Origin: CAWJMD01 sp963700925
GTDB taxonomy: Bacteria; Actinomycetota; Actinomycetes; Actinomycetales; CAWJMD01
Length of the DNA stretch: 64,000 bases
Assembly (NCBI GenBank): GCA_963700925.1
Contig: OY969553.1
Span: 2,852,001 to 2,916,000 of the forward strand
Direction of reading: 5' to 3'
Shown: positions 31,296 through 39,530 of the stretch, piece after piece
Numbering within the stretch: position 1 is the stretch's first letter
Layout: each line of letters opens with the position of its first letter
Notes under the pieces: model-generated
The model's database searches: none
Told to the model about the DNA's origin: nothing
The model's input: only the letters and a program-made list of their open reading frames with translations
Program-made: the position numbers and the translations under genes

Positions 31296-32923
31296 TGCCC
31301 GACGACCTGTCGACCACGCGCGACCTGCCGGCCAGGGAACGAGCGGCGGACGAGAGCGGCGGCGCTCCTTCACTCGGTGTCGTCGGCACAGCTCGTTGGG
31401 CCTGGCGCCAGCTGACCAGCATGCGCACTGCCCTGTTCCTGCTGATGCTCCTGGCCGTCGGGGCGGTGCCGGGTTCGGTGCTGCCGCAACGTGGCGTCGA
31501 CCCCACGAAGGTCACCCAGTACATCGCCGACAACCCTGGTGTCTCACCGTGGCTCGAGCGACTGGGTCTCTTCGACGTGTACTCGTCGCCGTGGTTCGCG
31601 GCGATCTACCTGCTGCTGTTCGTGTCGCTGATCGGGTGCGTGCTGCCGCGCAGCAAGGTGCACTGGCAGGCAGTGCGCGCCCGTCCGCCCCGCACGCCGG
31701 CCCGCCTGGAGCGGATGCCAGTGCACCGGCGGTTCGAGGTCGAGGCCGAGGCTGACGACGTGCTCGAGGCAGCCCACCGGGTCCTGCGCGGCCGCCGCTA
31801 CCGGGCGGATCTGCGTCCGGAGTCGTTTCCTGCCGCCTCGGTCAGCGCCGAGCGCGGGTACCTGCGCGAGACCGGCAACCTGGTCTTCCACCTGGCCCTC
31901 GTCGGCCTGCTCGTGGCGGTGGCAGCGGGCTCGCTCTACGGGTACCGAGGGCAGACGATCCTCACTACCGGAACGGGTTTCGCCAATACCCTCAGTCAGT
32001 ACGACACCTTCGACCCCGGTACCTGGGTCGAGCCGGAGGAGCTGCCTCCCTTCCAGTTCACCCTCGACGACCTGCATGTCGAGTTCGAGACCGAGGCCGG
32101 CGGCAACCAGTTCGCGGCCCCGCGCGACTTCAGCGCCGACGTCTCGGTCGTGCCGGCCCCAGGCGAGCCGGTCGAGCGGCGGACGGTGCGCGTCAACGAG
32201 CCGATGAGCCTGGGCGGCGCCAACGTCTACCTGCAGGGCAACGGCTACGCACCCGTGCTGACCCTGCGCGACGCGGAGGGTCAGGTGGCGAGGTCGGGCC
32301 CCGTCGTGTTCCTGCCGCAGGACGCCTTCTACGCGTCAACCGGCGTCGTGAAGGTGCCGGACGCGTCCGAACCCTTTGCCCTGCAAGGGGTTTTCCTGCC
32401 GACGTGGGAGCTGGACCCCGAGGTCGGCCCAGTCTCTGTCTTCCCCGACGCGCTCGACCCTCGGATGTTCTTCACGGGTTTCGTCGGCGACATCGACCCG
32501 AATGACGGCGTCTACACCCTCGACGTCACCGGCATGACGCAGCTGACTGAGGACGGGAGCCCGTTCTCGGCGGCGATGTCACCGGGCGAGACCGTCCAGC
32601 TGCCGGACGGTGTGGGGTCGGTGACCTTCGAGCGGCTCGATCGCTACGCCGCGTTCCAGGTGCGGCACGACCCCGCGAAAGGCTGGGCGCTGGTGTTCGC
32701 GGTGCTGGCGATGGCGGGTCTCGTCGTGTCGCTGTTCGTCCCGCGTCGCCGGGTCTGGGTGCGCGCCGAACCGGGCAGCGACGGGCGTACCGTGGTCGAG
32801 GTCGCCGCCCTCGCACGCAGTGAGGACCCCGGTCTGGCGCGTGAGGCCGAGCAGGTAGTGGCCGTGCTGCAGGACGAGCTCGGGGAGCGTGTCCCCGAGC
32901 CCGAAAGAACCGGAGGAGCCTGA
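31295..32923 (+). CDS. resB: Cytochrome c biogenesis protein ResB (Ccs1)
   Basis: 542 residues from ATG 31295. Three N-terminal membrane helices (about 43-63, 100-120 and 195-215), a large external domain and a final helix (about 470-490) before PRRRVWVR. TALFLLMLLAVGAVPGSVLPQR is the family start signature. With CcsB it forms the system II haem lyase, which exports haem and joins it to apocytochrome c. Confidence 0.94.
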   Translation: MPDDLSTTRDLPARERAADESGGAPSLGVVGTARWAWRQLTSMRTALFLLMLLAVGAVPGSVLPQRGVDPTKVTQYIADNPGVSPWLERLGLFDVYSSPWFAAIYLLLFVSLIGCVLPRSKVHWQAVRARPPRTPARLERMPVHRRFEVEAEADDVLEAAHRVLRGRRYRADLRPESFPAASVSAERGYLRETGNLVFHLALVGLLVAVAAGSLYGYRGQTILTTGTGFANTLSQYDTFDPGTWVEPEELPPFQFTLDDLHVEFETEAGGNQFAAPRDFSADVSVVPAPGEPVERRTVRVNEPMSLGGANVYLQGNGYAPVLTLRDAEGQVARSGPVVFLPQDAFYASTGVVKVPDASEPFALQGVFLPTWELDPEVGPVSVFPDALDPRMFFTGFVGDIDPNDGVYTLDVTGMTQLTEDGSPFSAAMSPGETVQLPDGVGSVTFERLDRYAAFQVRHDPAKGWALVFAVLAMAGLVVSLFVPRRRVWVRAEPGSDGRTVVEVAALARSEDPGLAREAEQVVAVLQDELGERVPEPERTGGA

Positions 32924-32924
32924 C

Positions 32925-33941
32925 GTGTCGGTGAACACGACGCTGGCCGAGATGAGCAACCTGCTCGTCTACTCGTCGATGACGGTCTACGCCGGTGCGC
33001 TCGTCGCCTACGCCGTCGACCTCTCGGGCAAGGGCGCGGGGAGGCCGCTGAGCACTCCCGCCGAGAACAGGAAGCTGGTCGGCGCAACGGCCAGCCCTAT
33101 CGCGACGGCAGGTCCAGACGGTCCCAGCGAGCCCGACTCTGCGAGCACGGCCGGCGCTCAGGGCACAGCCGGCGAGTCCAAGGCTGCCGGGGTCGCGGTG
33201 GCGCTGACGTGGCTCGCTGCAGGCCTGCACGGCGTCGCCGTGCTGACACGCGGGCTCTCCGCCCAGCGGGTGCCGTGGAGCAACATGTACGAGTTCTCGG
33301 TGACCGGGGCGTTCGTCGTCGCGGCAGTCTTCCTCGGCCTGGTGGTCTGGCGCCGCGACCTGCGCTACCTCGGCGCGTTCGTCGTCGGACCCGTCCTCCT
33401 CACTCTCGGGCTGGCGATCGCCGTCCTGTACACGGAGTCGGCCCAGCTCGTCCCCGCCCTGCAGAGCTACTGGCTGGTCATCCACGTCTCGGTCGCCTTC
33501 ATCGCCAGTGCCCTTCTGACAGTGGGCTTCTCAGCCACCGTGCTGCAGCTCGTGCAGCAGAGGCGCGAGCAGCACCGGGCTGCGGGACGCAGCGTCAAGG
33601 GTGGCGACTTCATGAACCGCCTGCCCGCGTCGGCCGAGCTGGAGCGCCTCGGGTACCGGCTGGTCGCACTGGCCTTCCCGCTGTGGACCTTCACCCTGGT
33701 GGCGGGCGCGATCTGGGCCGAGAAGGCCTGGGGACGGTACTGGGGCTGGGACCCGAAAGAGGTCTGGACCTTCGTGATCTGGGTGGTCTACGCCGCCTAC
33801 CTCCACGCCCGCGCGACCCGCGGCTGGGACGGACGGCGTGCCGCCTACGTGTCGATCGGCGGGTTCGTGTGCCTGCTGATCAACTTCGGCGTGGTGAACG
33901 TCTTCTTCAGCGGCAACCACTCGTACGCCGGCATCGGCTGA
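32925..33941 (+). CDS. ccsB: Cytochrome c biogenesis protein CcsB (CcsA/ResC type)
   Basis: 338 residues from GTG 32925 with GGAGGA at 32912-32917. About eight membrane helices. The tryptophan-rich WWD-like haem motif is WGRYWGWDPKEVWTFVIW, with flanking histidines in VIHVSVAF, YLHARATRGW and GNHSY as haem ligands. A glycine/serine-rich linker of about 45 residues lies after the first helix. Partner of ResB in haem delivery. Confidence 0.95.
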   Translation: MSVNTTLAEMSNLLVYSSMTVYAGALVAYAVDLSGKGAGRPLSTPAENRKLVGATASPIATAGPDGPSEPDSASTAGAQGTAGESKAAGVAVALTWLAAGLHGVAVLTRGLSAQRVPWSNMYEFSVTGAFVVAAVFLGLVVWRRDLRYLGAFVVGPVLLTLGLAIAVLYTESAQLVPALQSYWLVIHVSVAFIASALLTVGFSATVLQLVQQRREQHRAAGRSVKGGDFMNRLPASAELERLGYRLVALAFPLWTFTLVAGAIWAEKAWGRYWGWDPKEVWTFVIWVVYAAYLHARATRGWDGRRAAYVSIGGFVCLLINFGVVNVFFSGNHSYAGIG

Positions 33942-33943
33942 CC

Positions 33944-34267
33944 TCACACGCGCTGCGGGTCGTCGCCGTCGGCGTCCCCGTCGCCGCGCTCCTCGCGCCA
34001 GCGCTCGATGTCGAGATCTCTCAGGAAGTCGGGGTCGTCGTCCGGAGCCATCGGACGCGGGGGCTCGACGGGCCTGGCGCGGCCGGCGCCTCGGTCCCGT
34101 CCCACCAGCAGCCAGGCCAGCGGACCGAACAGCGCCACCAGCACGATGACGAGCAGCCACAGCAGCTTCGGTAGCAGTCGAACCCGCGCCGCGTCCGTCC
34201 TGGACCAGTCGACCAGGGCATAGACGGCCAGCCCTACGACGAGTAGGGCGAGCAGGACGCGAGGCAC
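33944..34267 (-). CDS. Small membrane protein with PLDc_N domain
   Basis: 107 residues from GTG 34267. Two membrane helices (3-20 and 33-56) in the cardiolipin-synthase N-terminal (PLDc_N) pattern VDWSRTDAARVRLLPKLLWLLVIV...GPLAWLLVGR, without any phospholipase domain, then a charged tail. The function of stand-alone PLDc_N proteins is unknown. It is convergent with ccsB at 2 bp. TACAGT 6 nt upstream makes it leaderless. Confidence 0.8.
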   Translation of the reverse strand: MPRVLLALLVVGLAVYALVDWSRTDAARVRLLPKLLWLLVIVLVALFGPLAWLLVGRDRGAGRARPVEPPRPMAPDDDPDFLRDLDIERWREERGDGDADGDDPQRV

Positions 34268-34273
34268 CTGCTC

Positions 34274-34279
34274 ACTGTA
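34274..34279 (-). promoter_or_regulatory. -10 element of PLDc_N gene
   Basis: TACAGT on the minus strand, 6 nt before GTG 34267. Confidence 0.5.
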
Positions 34280-34294
34280 CGAGGGGCTGTTCGC

Positions 34295-34408
34295 TCAGGC
34301 GCTCGGGCGGGTCAACAGACGGATGGCGGCGCGGCGCGCGTTGTGGACGTCGGCCGAGCGACGCAGGTCGGCGGCGTGCGTGACAGCCATCTCCATGCTT
34401 TGGGACAT
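34295..34408 (-). CDS. Possible 37-residue protein
   Basis: Minus-strand ORF ATG 34408 to TGA 34295, starting MSQSMEMAVTHAADLRRSAD and ending RLLTRPSA. It is amphipathic and basic, with no membrane segment. Support comes from a GAGGA ribosome site 7-9 nt upstream and a near-perfect TAGAAT -10 hexamer (34450-34455, minus strand) giving an approximately 35-nt leader. No homologue was recognised, so it may or may not be translated. Confidence 0.45.
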   Translation of the reverse strand: MSQSMEMAVTHAADLRRSADVHNARRAAIRLLTRPSA

Positions 34409-34443
34409 CAGCGGTTCCTCGTCTCGGCCGTACTGGCGTATTA

Positions 34444-34458
34444 CCTAAGATTCTAAGG
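34444..34458. promoter_or_regulatory. AT-rich palindrome over promoter of 37-residue ORF
   Basis: CCTAAGATTCTAAGG, a 15-bp imperfect palindrome in an otherwise GC-rich region. It covers the minus-strand TAGAAT hexamer. It lies between this ORF and the divergent Lrp/AsnC gene, whose family often binds 15-bp AT-rich palindromes, so auto- or cross-regulation is plausible. Confidence 0.5.
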
Positions 34459-34561
34459 TGTCCAACGTCTCGTCCCTTGCTTTCATGCCTGTAGTGACCG
34501 ATTCTCGGCTGAATGTGCCTCACCTCACGCCATCGCAGCAGGAGTCGGGCAGACTGCGGGC

Positions 34562-35017
34562 ATGGACGAGACCGACCGGGCCCTGGTGCAGGCCCTGATG
34601 GAGCGCGGACGAGCCGCTTACGCCGAGCTGGGCCGCATCGTCGGGCTGTCGGGGCCGAGCGTCCAGGAGCGGGTCAGGCGGCTCGAGGAGCGAGGTGTCA
34701 TCACCGGGTTCCACGCCGAGGTGGACCCCGCCGCGGTGGGCCTCGGTGTGAGCGCACTGGTGGGTGTGTACTCCTCGGACAGCGTCGAGACGGACGACGT
34801 GGCGCGGCGCCTGCGGGCAGTCACCGAGATCGAGGACTGCTGGTACGTGGCGGGGGAGGAGGAGTTCGTGATCAAGGTGCGCGCCGCCGACGTGGCCGCC
34901 CTCGAGCACGTGGTCTCCAAGGTGCGCCGGCTCCGGGGCGTCGCGCGCACGCGCACCACGGTGATCCTCAGCACCCGGTGGGAGCACCGGGCCGGGCCTC
35001 TGCCGGAGGTTGACTGA
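34562..35017 (+). CDS. Lrp/AsnC family transcriptional regulator
   Basis: 151 residues. N-terminal HTH: DRALVQALMERGRAAYAELGRIVGLSGPSVQERVRRLEERGVI. A C-terminal RAM ligand domain spans about 65-140 (ALVGVYSSDS..., DCWYVAGEEEFVIKVRA). It probably responds to an amino acid. CAGACT 6 nt before the ATG suggests a leaderless message. Target genes are unknown; the palindrome 104 bp upstream is a candidate site. Confidence 0.9.
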   Translation: MDETDRALVQALMERGRAAYAELGRIVGLSGPSVQERVRRLEERGVITGFHAEVDPAAVGLGVSALVGVYSSDSVETDDVARRLRAVTEIEDCWYVAGEEEFVIKVRAADVAALEHVVSKVRRLRGVARTRTTVILSTRWEHRAGPLPEVD

Positions 35018-35049
35018 CGCGCGATGCGGGGGTGGGCTGGGCTCCGACC

Positions 35050-35055
35050 TACGCT
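35050..35055 (+). promoter_or_regulatory. -10 element of DUF4229 gene
   Basis: TACGCT, 6 nt before GTG 35062. Confidence 0.5.
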
Positions 35056-35061
35056 GGCGGC

Positions 35062-35328
35062 GTGAACCCCATCGTCTCGTTCAGCGTCCTGCGCATCGCC
35101 CTGCTCGCGGCGGTTCTCGCCGTGCTCTACGCGCTCGGTGCTCGCGGGCTGCTGCTCCTCGGCCTCGCCGCGGTGATCTCGTTGGCCCTGTCGTACGTGT
35201 TGCTGGCCGGTCCGCGGGCCGCCGTCACGAGGAAGATCGAAGAGCGAATCTCGGGACGGGCGGCGCGCGCGGGTCGGCAGTCCGACGACGAGGCGGCCGA
35301 GGACCGGGAGGCGGAGGGGGGCCGCTAG
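35062..35328 (+). CDS. DUF4229 small membrane protein
   Basis: 88 residues from GTG 35062. Two membrane helices (about 6-24 and 26-46) followed by ITRKIEERISGR-type sequence (here VTRKIEERISGRAARAG) and an acidic tail. Actinobacterial DUF4229 proteins look the same and sit in the men region in related genomes. Function unknown. Confidence 0.75.
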   Translation: MNPIVSFSVLRIALLAAVLAVLYALGARGLLLLGLAAVISLALSYVLLAGPRAAVTRKIEERISGRAARAGRQSDDEAAEDREAEGGR

Positions 35329-35342
35329 GCCCTGCTCGTCGG

Positions 35343-35636
35343 CTACTCGCTGATCGACAGCCGCAGGTCGCCCAGAAAGCCTTCGTACGCAACGACAGGA
35401 TCGGTGATGGCGAAGCGTGCCGGCAGCGACTGGTGGTGCTTCTCGAGCAGCTCGACGGCGGCACGCACCAGAGGAGGCTCGTCGGTGAGCGACATTCCCC
35501 ACTCGTCGAGCAGCGTCGTCGGGATCTCGACGCGGTGCTCGGACTCGTTGTCGTCGTCTCCGAGAGTGACGCTGTAGACGTGCTCGTCCTCGGCCCGGAT
35601 GTCGATCTCGTCGGGCTGGGAGTCGCTGTGGCTCAT
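35343..35636 (-). CDS. Conserved hypothetical protein
   Basis: 97 residues, acidic, with no membrane segment: an approximately 35-residue charged N-terminus, then a compact region VEIPTTLLDEWGMSLTDEP...VRAAVELLEKH...LPARFAI. Not recognised with certainty. Similar short proteins occur near menA in actinobacteria. AGGA upstream of the ATG serves as ribosome site. It is convergent with the DUF4229 gene and transcribed towards menA's start region from the opposite side. Confidence 0.65.
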   Translation of the reverse strand: MSHSDSQPDEIDIRAEDEHVYSVTLGDDDNESEHRVEIPTTLLDEWGMSLTDEPPLVRAAVELLEKHHQSLPARFAITDPVVAYEGFLGDLRLSISE

Positions 35637-35665
35637 GGGTTGATCCTGTCACTCCTGCTGGTCCG

Positions 35666-36565
35666 TCAACCGACCGCCAGGCCGGTGCCGAGCAGTGCGG
35701 CGTAGACCAGTTCCAGCCGCCCGGTGGCACCGAGCACCGGCACCAGCGAGAGGCCGGTGGCGCCGGCCAGGACGGCTCGGACCGGTCGCAGCGCCAGCGG
35801 TGCGCTGAGGATGGCGAGCCAGGCCCACGCGCTGCCGTCGGGGTGCAGCGCCGCTGGGACGACGAGCACCAGGGCGCAGCCGACGAGGACGACATACAGC
35901 AGGCGGGTGCGCCGGTCGCCGAGACGTACGGCGAGAGTGCGCTTTCCCGCGACCTCGTCGGTGGGAATGTCACGCAGGTTGTTGGCGACGAGGATCGCGC
36001 AGGCGAGCAGGCCGACGGCTACGGCGGCGGCCACCGCGGGCCCCGAGATCCGGCCCGCTTGCGTGTACGTCGTGCCGAGGACCGCGACGAGACCGAAGAA
36101 CACGAAGACGAACAGCTCGCCGAAACCGCTGTAGCCGTAGGGTTTCGAGCCCCCGGTGTAGAACCAGGCGGCAGCGATGGCGGCAACGCCGACGACGATC
36201 AGCCACCACGCCCCGCTGAGGGCGACCAGACCCAAGCCCGTCACCGCGGCGACCGTGAAGGCCGCGAGGGCGGCGGCCTTGACCGCTCCGGGCGACGCCA
36301 GTCCCGACCCGACCAGGCGCAGCGGGCCGAGCCGTTCGGCGTCGGTGCCCCGGATGCCGTCGGAGTAGTCGTTCGCGTAGTTGACGCCGATCTGCAGCGC
36401 GAGCGAGACGACCAGTGCCAGGAGTGCGCGGACGAGGGCGCCACCGTCGATGGCGAAGGCGGCGCCCGTTCCAGCGGCGACGGGGGCGACGGCCGCGGGC
36501 AGGGTGCGCGGACGGGCACCCTGCAGCCACTGGCCTGGGGTTGGTTTCGAGCGGGTAGCCGGCAC
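35666..36565 (-). CDS. menA: 1,4-dihydroxy-2-naphthoate polyprenyltransferase
   Basis: 299 residues from GTG 36565, a UbiA-type membrane prenyltransferase with eight to nine helices. The two aspartate motifs that bind Mg-diphosphate are NYANDYSDGIRGTD (about 64-77) and NNLRDIPTDEVAGKRT (about 190-205). It attaches the polyprenyl chain to DHNA, giving demethylmenaquinone, at the membrane. A TAGCCT hexamer 7 nt upstream contains the stop codon of menE, so it has its own leaderless promoter. Confidence 0.94.
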   Translation of the reverse strand: MPATRSKPTPGQWLQGARPRTLPAAVAPVAAGTGAAFAIDGGALVRALLALVVSLALQIGVNYANDYSDGIRGTDAERLGPLRLVGSGLASPGAVKAAALAAFTVAAVTGLGLVALSGAWWLIVVGVAAIAAAWFYTGGSKPYGYSGFGELFVFVFFGLVAVLGTTYTQAGRISGPAVAAAVAVGLLACAILVANNLRDIPTDEVAGKRTLAVRLGDRRTRLLYVVLVGCALVLVVPAALHPDGSAWAWLAILSAPLALRPVRAVLAGATGLSLVPVLGATGRLELVYAALLGTGLAVG

Positions 36566-36572
36566 GGCGGGG

Positions 36573-36578
36573 AGGCTA
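36573..36578 (-). promoter_or_regulatory. -10 element of menA inside menE stop
   Basis: TAGCCT on the minus strand, 7 nt before GTG 36565. Its first three bases are the TAG stop of menE. Confidence 0.5.
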
Positions 36579-37826
36579 GCGCTGGCCCAGGGCAGAGACG
36601 TAGTCGGCCGCGATCAGCGCGGCCGCGGCCCGGTCGGGCTTGCCGATACCGCGCGTCGGCACCTCGTCGACGACCAGCACGTGACGAGGGGCAGCGTGGC
36701 GGCCCAGAGTCGTGGCGACCAGCTCACGAAGGCCTCCGACGAGGTCAGGGTCCTGGGCCGGTGCGCTGCCCCCGTCGAGCCGGATGAGCGCGACCACGAC
36801 CGCGCCCCACTCGGGGTCGGGGACTCCGACGACGACGGCCTCGCGAACAGAGGGGAACTCACCCAGCGCGGCTTCGACGGCCGCCGGGGTCACCTTCTCG
36901 CCGCCCGTGACGATCACGTCGTCGAGCCGGCCGGTGATGGTGACGCGGCCATCGTTGCTGATCAGTGCACGGTCGTCGGTGGCGTACCACCGGCGGCCGT
37001 CGAGCTCGGCGAACGAGGCGGCGGTCAGGTCGGGGTCGCCTCGATACCGAGTGGCCAGCACAGGGCCGGCGAGCCAGAGGCGGCCGTCGTCGGAGACCCT
37101 CGCCTCGACGCCGTCGAGCGGAACGCCGTCGTAGACGGAGCCTCCGCACGTCTCGGTGGCCCCATATGCGCGCACCGCGCGGATCCCGGCTTGGATCGCC
37201 TTGCGGTGCAACGGTTCTGGAGTGGCGGAGCCGCCCAGCAAGACCGTGTCGAGGCTGGCCAGGGCTGCTGTGGCGTCGGTGTCGGCGAGGACCCGGCTGA
37301 GCTGGGTGGGCACGAGTGAGAGGTAGCGGACCGGACCGGCATCGTCGTCGCCACCGGCCAGGTCGAGGGACGCGGCCAGGCCGGCTGAGGTGAAGCCGTC
37401 GTCGAGAGGGACGAGGAGGGGCACACGGTCGCGCGGGTCGTCGGCCAGCAGGCCACGCACCAGCACCTGCCAGCCCGCGATGTGCGTGAGGGGCAGCGCG
37501 AGGGCCCACCGTGCGGGCGAGCCGATCCGGGCGTGGGTGGCGCGGGCTCCGGCGAGCAGGGCTGCAGCGCCCAGCTCGACGATCTTGGGGGTCGACGTCG
37601 ATCCCGAGGTGGGCAGCAGCAGTGCCGTGCCGTCATCGACGGGGTGGTCGGGGTCGTCGAGCAGCGCGGCCGCGACGAGCGCGTCACCCGGGGGACCGGG
37701 CGGAACCGGGAACAGCGCCGGGCCCGTGCCGTCGAGGGCGCGCCGCAGGCCGGTCAGGAGGGAAGCGACGTCAGCCGGAGTGAGATCGGCGAGGCGGACG
37801 ACTTCGACGGCTCGTCCTGCTCCCAC
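36576..37826 (-). CDS. menE: o-Succinylbenzoate-CoA ligase
   Basis: 416 residues from GTG 37826, an AMP-forming acyl-CoA ligase. The P-loop is LLPTSGSTSTPK, the A5 region AYGATETCGGS, and YATDDRA the aspartate motif. ITGRLDDVIVTGGEKVTP carries the hinge, and RGIGKPDR the catalytic lysine near the C-terminus. It activates o-succinylbenzoate with CoA for MenB. It is shorter than typical ligases, as usual in actinobacterial MenE. TAGCCT 6 nt upstream makes it leaderless. Confidence 0.93.
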   Translation of the reverse strand: MGAGRAVEVVRLADLTPADVASLLTGLRRALDGTGPALFPVPPGPPGDALVAAALLDDPDHPVDDGTALLLPTSGSTSTPKIVELGAAALLAGARATHARIGSPARWALALPLTHIAGWQVLVRGLLADDPRDRVPLLVPLDDGFTSAGLAASLDLAGGDDDAGPVRYLSLVPTQLSRVLADTDATAALASLDTVLLGGSATPEPLHRKAIQAGIRAVRAYGATETCGGSVYDGVPLDGVEARVSDDGRLWLAGPVLATRYRGDPDLTAASFAELDGRRWYATDDRALISNDGRVTITGRLDDVIVTGGEKVTPAAVEAALGEFPSVREAVVVGVPDPEWGAVVVALIRLDGGSAPAQDPDLVGGLRELVATTLGRHAAPRHVLVVDEVPTRGIGKPDRAAAALIAADYVSALGQR

Positions 37827-37832
37827 GCAATC

Positions 37833-37838
37833 AGGCTA
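37833..37838 (-). promoter_or_regulatory. -10 element of menE
   Basis: TAGCCT on the minus strand, 6 nt before GTG 37826. Confidence 0.5.
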
Positions 37839-37916
37839 ACCAAGCGCCCGGTCCTTGACGGCACCTGGTGGTTGTCTGCCCTGGTCGATGTCTGCGCAGG
37901 CCGCAACGATGTGCCA

Positions 37917-38138
37917 ATGACCCGAGGAGACAACGAGCAGTCGCTGGTGACCGCGGACCCCTCGCGGTACTTCGTTCCGCCCTACGTCGGCGGCCGCGGG
38001 TGGCTCGGCATCTACCTGGACCTGGAGGAGCGGGGCGAGGGTCAGGTCGACTGGGCCGCCGTGGAGGACCACGTCGAAGCCGCGTACCGCGTCATCGCCC
38101 CGAAGACGCTCGTCGCACTGCTGGACGACGAGACCTGA
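37917..38138 (+). pseudogene. Remnant of MmcQ/YjbR family protein
   Basis: 73 residues that match only the C-terminal two thirds of the MmcQ/YjbR fold: SLVTADPSRYFVPPYVG, then GRGWLGIYLD...DWAAVEDHVEAAYRVIAPKTLV. The usual N-terminal LALPGVTE...G block is missing, and the upstream DNA is the menE promoter. It is probably a 5'-truncated remnant, though translation of a short form from ATG 37917 is possible. It ends 13 bp from the convergent cupin gene. Confidence 0.55.
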
Positions 38139-38151
38139 GGCACTGCGCTTC

Positions 38152-38541
38152 TCAGGCGGGCCCGTCCACGTTGGTCGTGGGCGGCCCTGACCCGCAGCGG
38201 ACGACGACCGCCTTCGACGACGCGTCACCTGGGTTCGACTCCCGGTGAACGGCGTGCGCGGGCACGTGGATGAAGTCGCCCGGGCCGCCCTCGACCACAT
38301 GGTCGCCGCCAGGCCCCGACTCCAACCGCATGCGCCCCGACACGACGTAGAGCGTGGTGTCGTGGTCACCGTGGTGGTGCCAGGCCGACGTGGCGCCGGG
38401 CTCGGTGTCGACGGTGCCGCTCCACATGCCTGCGGTCTGCAGCCCGACCTGTCGCGTCATCCCGGGCGTGGGGTCGGCCGGGCGCAGCTCGTCGGCATGC
38501 ACCACTTCGCACGGACGTGCGGCGTCGTCGCTGTTTGCCAT
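38152..38541 (-). CDS. Cupin domain protein
   Basis: 129 residues, single cupin barrel. Metal motif 1 is WHHHGDHDTTLYVVSGRM with three histidines and the late glutamate region; motif 2 is GPGDFIHVPAHAVHRE. It could be a small dioxygenase, isomerase or ligand binder. GAGACT 6 nt before the ATG is a weak -10. It lies between menE and menB, but a role in quinone synthesis is unproven. Confidence 0.85.
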   Translation of the reverse strand: MANSDDAARPCEVVHADELRPADPTPGMTRQVGLQTAGMWSGTVDTEPGATSAWHHHGDHDTTLYVVSGRMRLESGPGGDHVVEGGPGDFIHVPAHAVHRESNPGDASSKAVVVRCGSGPPTTNVDGPA

Positions 38542-38564
38542 CGCGCCAGTCTCGCCGGGTGCGC

Positions 38565-39512
38565 TCAGTAGTACCAGGGATACCCGGACCAGTCGGGCGG
38601 ACGCTTCTCCAGGAACGCATCTCGGCCCTCGACCGCTTCGTCGGTCATGTAGGCCAGGCGTGTCGCCTCGCCGGCGAACACCTGCTGTCCCACCATCCCG
38701 TCGTCCGTCAGGTTGAAGGCGAACTTCAGCATCCGCTGTGCGGTGGGCGACTTGCCGTTGATCTCCGCGGCCACCTCCAGGGCGACCCGTTCGAGGTCGG
38801 CGTGCTCGGCCACGAGGTTCACCGCGCCCATCCGGTGCATGTCGTCGGCGCTGTAGGCCCGTCCGAGAAAGAAGATCTCGCGAGCTCGCTTCTGCCCCAC
38901 CATCTTTGCCAGGTAGGCCGAGCCGTAGCCGCCGTCGAAGGAGCCGACGTCAGCGTCGGTCTGCTTGAACTGCGCGTGCTCGCGACTGGCGATCGTGAGG
39001 TCGCAGACGACGTGGAGGCTGTGCCCGCCGCCTGCGGCCCACCCGGGCACGACCGCGACCACGATCTTCGGCATCGTGCGGATCAGCCGCTGCACCTCGA
39101 GGATGTGCAGTCGCCCGCCAGCCGCCTTGACGCGTGCCTCGTCCACCGTGTCGGCGGTCTCCCCGTCGGCGTACTGGTAGCCGGACCGACCTCGGATCCG
39201 CTGGTCACCGCCGGAGCAGAACGCCCAGCCGCCGTCGCGCGGGCTGGGGCCGTTGCCGGTGAGCAGGACCGCGCCGACGTCAGGGGTCATGCGCGCGTGG
39301 TCGAGCGCCCGGTACAGCTCGTCGACGGTGTGCGGACGGAAGGCGTTGCGCACCTCGGGCCGGTCGAAGGCGATCCGCACCGTGCCACGGGCGGCCCCGT
39401 CGAGGACGCAGCGGTGGTACGTGATGTCGGTGAGGTCGAAGCCGGGAACCTGCTGCCAGGCCGCGGGGTCGAACAGCTCGGACACGGGCTCACTGCTGGG
39501 GTCGGGGCTCAC
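38565..39512 (-). CDS. menB: 1,4-dihydroxy-2-naphthoyl-CoA synthase
   Basis: 315 residues from GTG 39512. Crotonase fold: AFCSGGDQRIRG carries the oxyanion hole region, VPGWAAGGGHSLHVVCDLTIAS the second, and TDADVGSFDGGYGSAYLAK the MenB-specific catalytic aspartate stretch; it ends FLEKRPPDWSGYPWYY. It closes o-succinylbenzoyl-CoA to DHNA-CoA. Its start is 18 bp from the divergent menC start. Confidence 0.95.
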   Translation of the reverse strand: MSPDPSSEPVSELFDPAAWQQVPGFDLTDITYHRCVLDGAARGTVRIAFDRPEVRNAFRPHTVDELYRALDHARMTPDVGAVLLTGNGPSPRDGGWAFCSGGDQRIRGRSGYQYADGETADTVDEARVKAAGGRLHILEVQRLIRTMPKIVVAVVPGWAAGGGHSLHVVCDLTIASREHAQFKQTDADVGSFDGGYGSAYLAKMVGQKRAREIFFLGRAYSADDMHRMGAVNLVAEHADLERVALEVAAEINGKSPTAQRMLKFAFNLTDDGMVGQQVFAGEATRLAYMTDEAVEGRDAFLEKRPPDWSGYPWYY

Positions 39513-39518
39513 GTCCGC

Positions 39519-39525
39519 GAGGATA
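39519..39525. promoter_or_regulatory. Shared divergent -10 region of menB and menC
   Basis: Minus strand: TATCCT (39525-39520), 7 nt before GTG 39512. Plus strand: GAGGAT (39519-39524), 6 nt before GTG 39531. The same base pairs can act as -10 in both directions, giving two leaderless messages. Confidence 0.5.
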
Positions 39526-39530
39526 GGCCG

